Shown one piece after another: positions 61,846-64,000 of a stretch of 64,000 nucleotides of DNA. Origin of the DNA: Bernardetiaceae bacterium (GTDB taxonomy: Bacteria; Bacteroidota; Bacteroidia; Cytophagales; Thermoflexibacteraceae); assembly GCA_025056255.1 (NCBI GenBank), contig JANWVT010000002.1:1-64000 (forward strand), read 5' to 3'. The notes under the pieces are model-generated. The model was not told where the DNA came from, did not search any database, and saw only the letters and a list, made by a program, of their open reading frames with translations. The stretch's first letter is position 1. Each line of letters opens with the position of its first letter. Made by a program: the position numbers and the translations under genes.

Positions 61846-62346
61846 TTAATTCACTTTTGTATAAACAGTCTCCTTTTCATAGAAGAAACTCAACTTATCG
61901 TTCTCTTGAATGAAGGCTCGCAAGGCTTCCGAATTATCGAACTTTTCACGCACGTTTTCAGTAACAGGCAACAGCGTAACCTTTCCACCTTCGGCAGTTT
62001 GCATTTTAAAAATCAGAAAGTCGGCATTAGGTACAGCGTTATTCCCTTGACGTGTCATTTTCACATTTAAAAAAATCATATCACCTATCGAGGAAGTATG
62101 CGCCACATACGTTTTTCGCTCCACTGCGCCTTCTATTTTGTGTGTGTGCTCCACGATTTGATACGTATACTCATTAAGCTTGGAAATTTCATAAAAGTCT
62201 TTCCCATTTACATCTACTTTCCATCTGCCCAATAATTCGTCTCTTACCGGCTGATTGGGCGCATCTACCGGAACAGGAGATTGATAGGGGCATGCTGTGC
62301 ACAAAAACAAAAGAGCAACTAAACTCAATAAACCGAACTTTTTCAT
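61846..62346 (-). CDS. Small lipoprotein of unknown function
   Basis: The 166-aa protein has a lipoprotein signal (KKFGLLSLVALLFLCTAC, lipobox TAC, Cys about 19). The mature domain starts after PYQSPVPVDAPNQPVRDELL and looks like a lipocalin-like beta barrel (LGRWKVDVNGKDFYEISKLN, YTYQIVEHTHKIEGA, DMIFLNVKMTRQ), a type common in Bacteroidota. ATG 62346 gives the best signal peptide; an ATG at 62373 adds nine residues. It is a single gene ended by its own terminator. Confidence 0.78.
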   Translation of the reverse strand: MKKFGLLSLVALLFLCTACPYQSPVPVDAPNQPVRDELLGRWKVDVNGKDFYEISKLNEYTYQIVEHTHKIEGAVERKTYVAHTSSIGDMIFLNVKMTRQGNNAVPNADFLIFKMQTAEGGKVTLLPVTENVREKFDNSEALRAFIQENDKLSFFYEKETVYTKVN

Positions 62347-62781
62347 AACCTTGTTAGTAGAATGATGGAACAATACACATCTTAAATCAAAAACTTTGCA
62401 AAAAAGAATTAAGAACGATATTTTTCCAAGTGAAAAGTTCCGTTAGAGATGATGTAAATATTCCTCAAAAAGACTTATACCACTGATTATCAGCAGCCTA
62501 AACAAATATTTAACTTACCAAAATTAACTAACTTTTGCAATAGTGAGCCAATAAAATCGATGAAAGTAGGCTCATGCCGGTGCTAAAAACCCGATTAGTA
62601 ATGCTTATTGGAAAAGTTGGTGGAATGCCGTGCTTCAGTATTTTCGCCATACAGACTGTTTCCTTGCAATATAACTGCTCGTTCGCCTAAAAATTTTCTT
62701 GTTGAGTGCAAAGAATATGCTCAGGTTAAATTAAATTAGGTTGGCAATAATTAAACGCAGTGTTTTTAATCAATCAGCAAC
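62347..62781. other. Intergenic region, 435 bp, no feature found
   Basis: I found no convincing ORF, RNA gene, promoter or repeat in this stretch between the divergent lipoprotein and PAS genes. Its composition is A/T-rich at both ends and mixed in the middle (about 62560-62680). Confidence 0.5.
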
Positions 62782-63375
62782 ATGGAATTTCTGGCAAACT
62801 CATCTACCTTTTACCATATCATCACCGATTTGGAAGGGCGCTATGCCTATGCGAACAATTACTTCTTAGAGAAGTTTGGCTTTGTAGAAGAGGAAATTAT
62901 GGGTACCAATTTTAGCAACTCTGTGCACCCCGACGATGTGGAACGCTGCAACCAAGTAGCTTATGAAATTATTACCCATCCTGAAAAAATTATTCCCATA
63001 GACATACGGAAACCCAACAAGCAAGGAGGCTTTTTTTGGACGGCGTGGGAGTTTTCTATGGCAAAAGATGGTAGCGGCAATCCAGTCGGCATTCGCTGCA
63101 TTGGATTTGACATCACCGCCGCACAAAAAGCACGTAAAGACCTTGAAGCCTATACTGAGCGGATCAAAAAACTCATGACGATTGAGGAACAAAAAAAAGC
63201 CAATGTTAAAAACGTATTGGCAACTTTACCCGAAGAAATCAAGGACTCCCTCATTGGCATTTTCGGGCTGATTCAAGTATTTAATTTCGAGGATTATCAG
63301 GATGATTTCAACAAAATCGTCATAGAGCGCTTGGCAGAGTATAGCGAGGTGCTCGACAAACTTATTTTCGAATAA
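62782..63375 (+). CDS. PAS-domain protein with C-terminal helical region
   Basis: The 197-aa protein has one PAS domain at about residues 1-115 (FYHIITDLEGRYAYANNYFL, GFVEEEIMGTNFSNSVHPDD, GIRCIGFDITAAQKARKDLE) and a helical C-terminal part of about 80 residues that looks like the dimerisation helices of a histidine kinase without the catalytic domain. The H-box His is not evident. It may be a signalling adaptor or a shortened kinase. The gene is complete with its own stop. Confidence 0.85.
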   Translation: MEFLANSSTFYHIITDLEGRYAYANNYFLEKFGFVEEEIMGTNFSNSVHPDDVERCNQVAYEIITHPEKIIPIDIRKPNKQGGFFWTAWEFSMAKDGSGNPVGIRCIGFDITAAQKARKDLEAYTERIKKLMTIEEQKKANVKNVLATLPEEIKDSLIGIFGLIQVFNFEDYQDDFNKIVIERLAEYSEVLDKLIFE

Positions 63376-63405
63376 GTTAAATAGCCAAAACTTACGAACA
63401 ATTAC

Positions 63406-63436
63406 TTGCAAATAAAAGCCTACACCTTTAACTTTG
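63406..63436 (+). promoter_or_regulatory. Bacteroidota-type promoter of the DUF177 gene
   Basis: TTG (63406-63408), 20 bp, then TAACTTTG (63429-63436), an exact TAnnTTTG. Transcription would start near 63443, about 16 nt before the TTG start codon. Confidence 0.65.
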
Positions 63437-63458
63437 CGCACTCAAAAGCTATCGGCTG

Positions 63459-64000
63459 TTGAAAGCGTTCAAGCCATACGATATTGATATTCTCGCCCTC
63501 AAAGAAAAGACGCATCGCTATGAATATGTAATAGACGAAACGTTCTTTGCCCTTTTTGAAGGCAGATTGGTAGAGCGCGGTACGTGCAAGGTGGTGTTGC
63601 ATGTGGAAAAGTCGTTAAACGTTCTGACCTTCCATTTCAACATATCTGGCACATTAGAACTGACTTGCGACCGCAGCCTTGAACCTTTTACCGACCCGAT
63701 AGCTTTACAAGAGCGCATCTTCTACAAATTTGGCGAAGAAGCAAAAGAATTGACCGAAGATGTGATGATTATTCCACATGGTACCACCACCATCAATGTG
63801 GCACATCACATATATGACTTCATATCGCTTGCCATTCCTATGAAAAAATTGCATCCGCGCTTTAGGAACGAGGAAGCACTTCTGGCAGACGATAACCAAG
63901 AAACGCTGCTGATTTACTCTTCACCTTTTAGCGAAGAAGAAAACCAGCAATCAACAGCAGACGACACGGTAGAAGAGCAGTGGAAATGGATATTAAGAGA
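63459..64000 (+). CDS. DUF177 (YceD-like) protein, partial at the window edge
   Basis: The frame runs from TTG 63459 to the window end, 180 codons with no stop, and so is truncated. The product starts (M)KAFKPYDIDILALKEKTHRY and continues with ETFFALFEGRLVERGTCKVV, SGTLELTCDRSLEPFTDPI and FGEEAKELTEDVMIIPHGTT. This matches the DUF177/YceD family, usually encoded upstream of rpmF (ribosomal protein L32) and involved in 23S rRNA and ribosome assembly. rpmF should follow just outside the window. The TTG start is supported by family alignment to MKA-type N termini and by the promoter placed 23 nt before it. Confidence 0.85.
   Translation, partial: MKAFKPYDIDILALKEKTHRYEYVIDETFFALFEGRLVERGTCKVVLHVEKSLNVLTFHFNISGTLELTCDRSLEPFTDPIALQERIFYKFGEEAKELTEDVMIIPHGTTTINVAHHIYDFISLAIPMKKLHPRFRNEEALLADDNQETLLIYSSPFSEEENQQSTADDTVEEQWKWILR

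Noticed and set aside
63420-63899. Three minus-strand frames at the window end
   Set aside because: They are shadows of the plus-strand DUF177 frame, which has family motifs.

Overview
The window looks like a chromosomal segment of a Bacteroidota bacterium, most likely of the Cytophagales. Reasons: lpxB plus many lipobox and Sec-signal proteins (Gram-negative), almost no Shine-Dalgarno sequences, several promoters of the Bacteroidota TTG-N20-TAnnTTTG type, and families typical of the phylum (DUF3857/transglutaminase proteins, SiaB/SiaC, a CcmE with CxxxY, a ligase-associated exonuclease, CrtZ, a 7TMR-DISM kinase). This is inferred from gene content and promoter style; no database search was possible.

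Layout. (1) 0-4.2 kb: the end of a CRISPR array (five identical 37-nt repeats, continuing beyond position 1), an A/T-rich leader, cas2 with a long N-terminal extension, cas1, a DUF3761-like membrane protein overlapping cas1, a secreted protein and an ECF sigma factor, all on the minus strand. No interference genes are in the window. (2) 4.2-7.7 kb: operon MFS-surE-dtd-mazG, divergent from aroK. (3) 7.7-11 kb: methionine locus. A SAM riboswitch with a 14-bp P1 is followed 4 nt later by an unlisted 50-codon ORF ending in five consecutive Cys codons, then metY, metX and a small secreted protein. (4) 11-18.5 kb: MFS transporter, mutL operon, ccmE/ccmD, a GAF sensor, bioB. (5) 18.5-30 kb: a signalling block of cheR, cheB, a GAF membrane protein, a 1145-aa sensor/PP2C phosphatase (SiaA-like), siaB, siaC, then an ABCG-type transporter with TerB- and FHA-like N-terminal regions and two exported proteins. 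(6) 30-39.6 kb: ATP-grasp-like protein, thioesterase, AP2/degenerate-HNH protein, two DUF3857/transglutaminase proteins, dsbD, a lone CoA-transferase subunit B. (7) 39.65-42.74 kb: a visibly more G+C-rich pair, a double-VOC protein and a 7TMR-DISM histidine kinase. (8) 43-64 kb: mainly housekeeping genes (miaE, msrB, isoaspartyl peptidase, lpxB, phosphoglucose/mannose isomerase, pyrC, tRNA-His, crtZ, DNA exonuclease, asd, BamA-like protein, ppx, recF, lipoproteins), ending in a truncated DUF177 gene.

How the parts connect. MetX and MetY make homocysteine from acetylated homoserine and sulfide. The leader could sense both end products: SAM through the riboswitch and cysteine through the Cys run. 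The SiaA/B/C-like genes form a partner-switching phosphorylation cycle; without a SiaD cyclase nearby, and with CheR/CheB and three related GAF domains in the neighbourhood, the output is open. The ABC transporter is the nearest candidate output.

The most novel-looking items are the poly-Cys leader ORF coupled to a SAM riboswitch with a possible upstream anti-P1 segment; the extended Cas2 and DUF3761 protein of the CRISPR adaptation locus; the CheR/CheB-GAF-Sia-ABC block; and the AP2 protein with a degenerate HNH motif.
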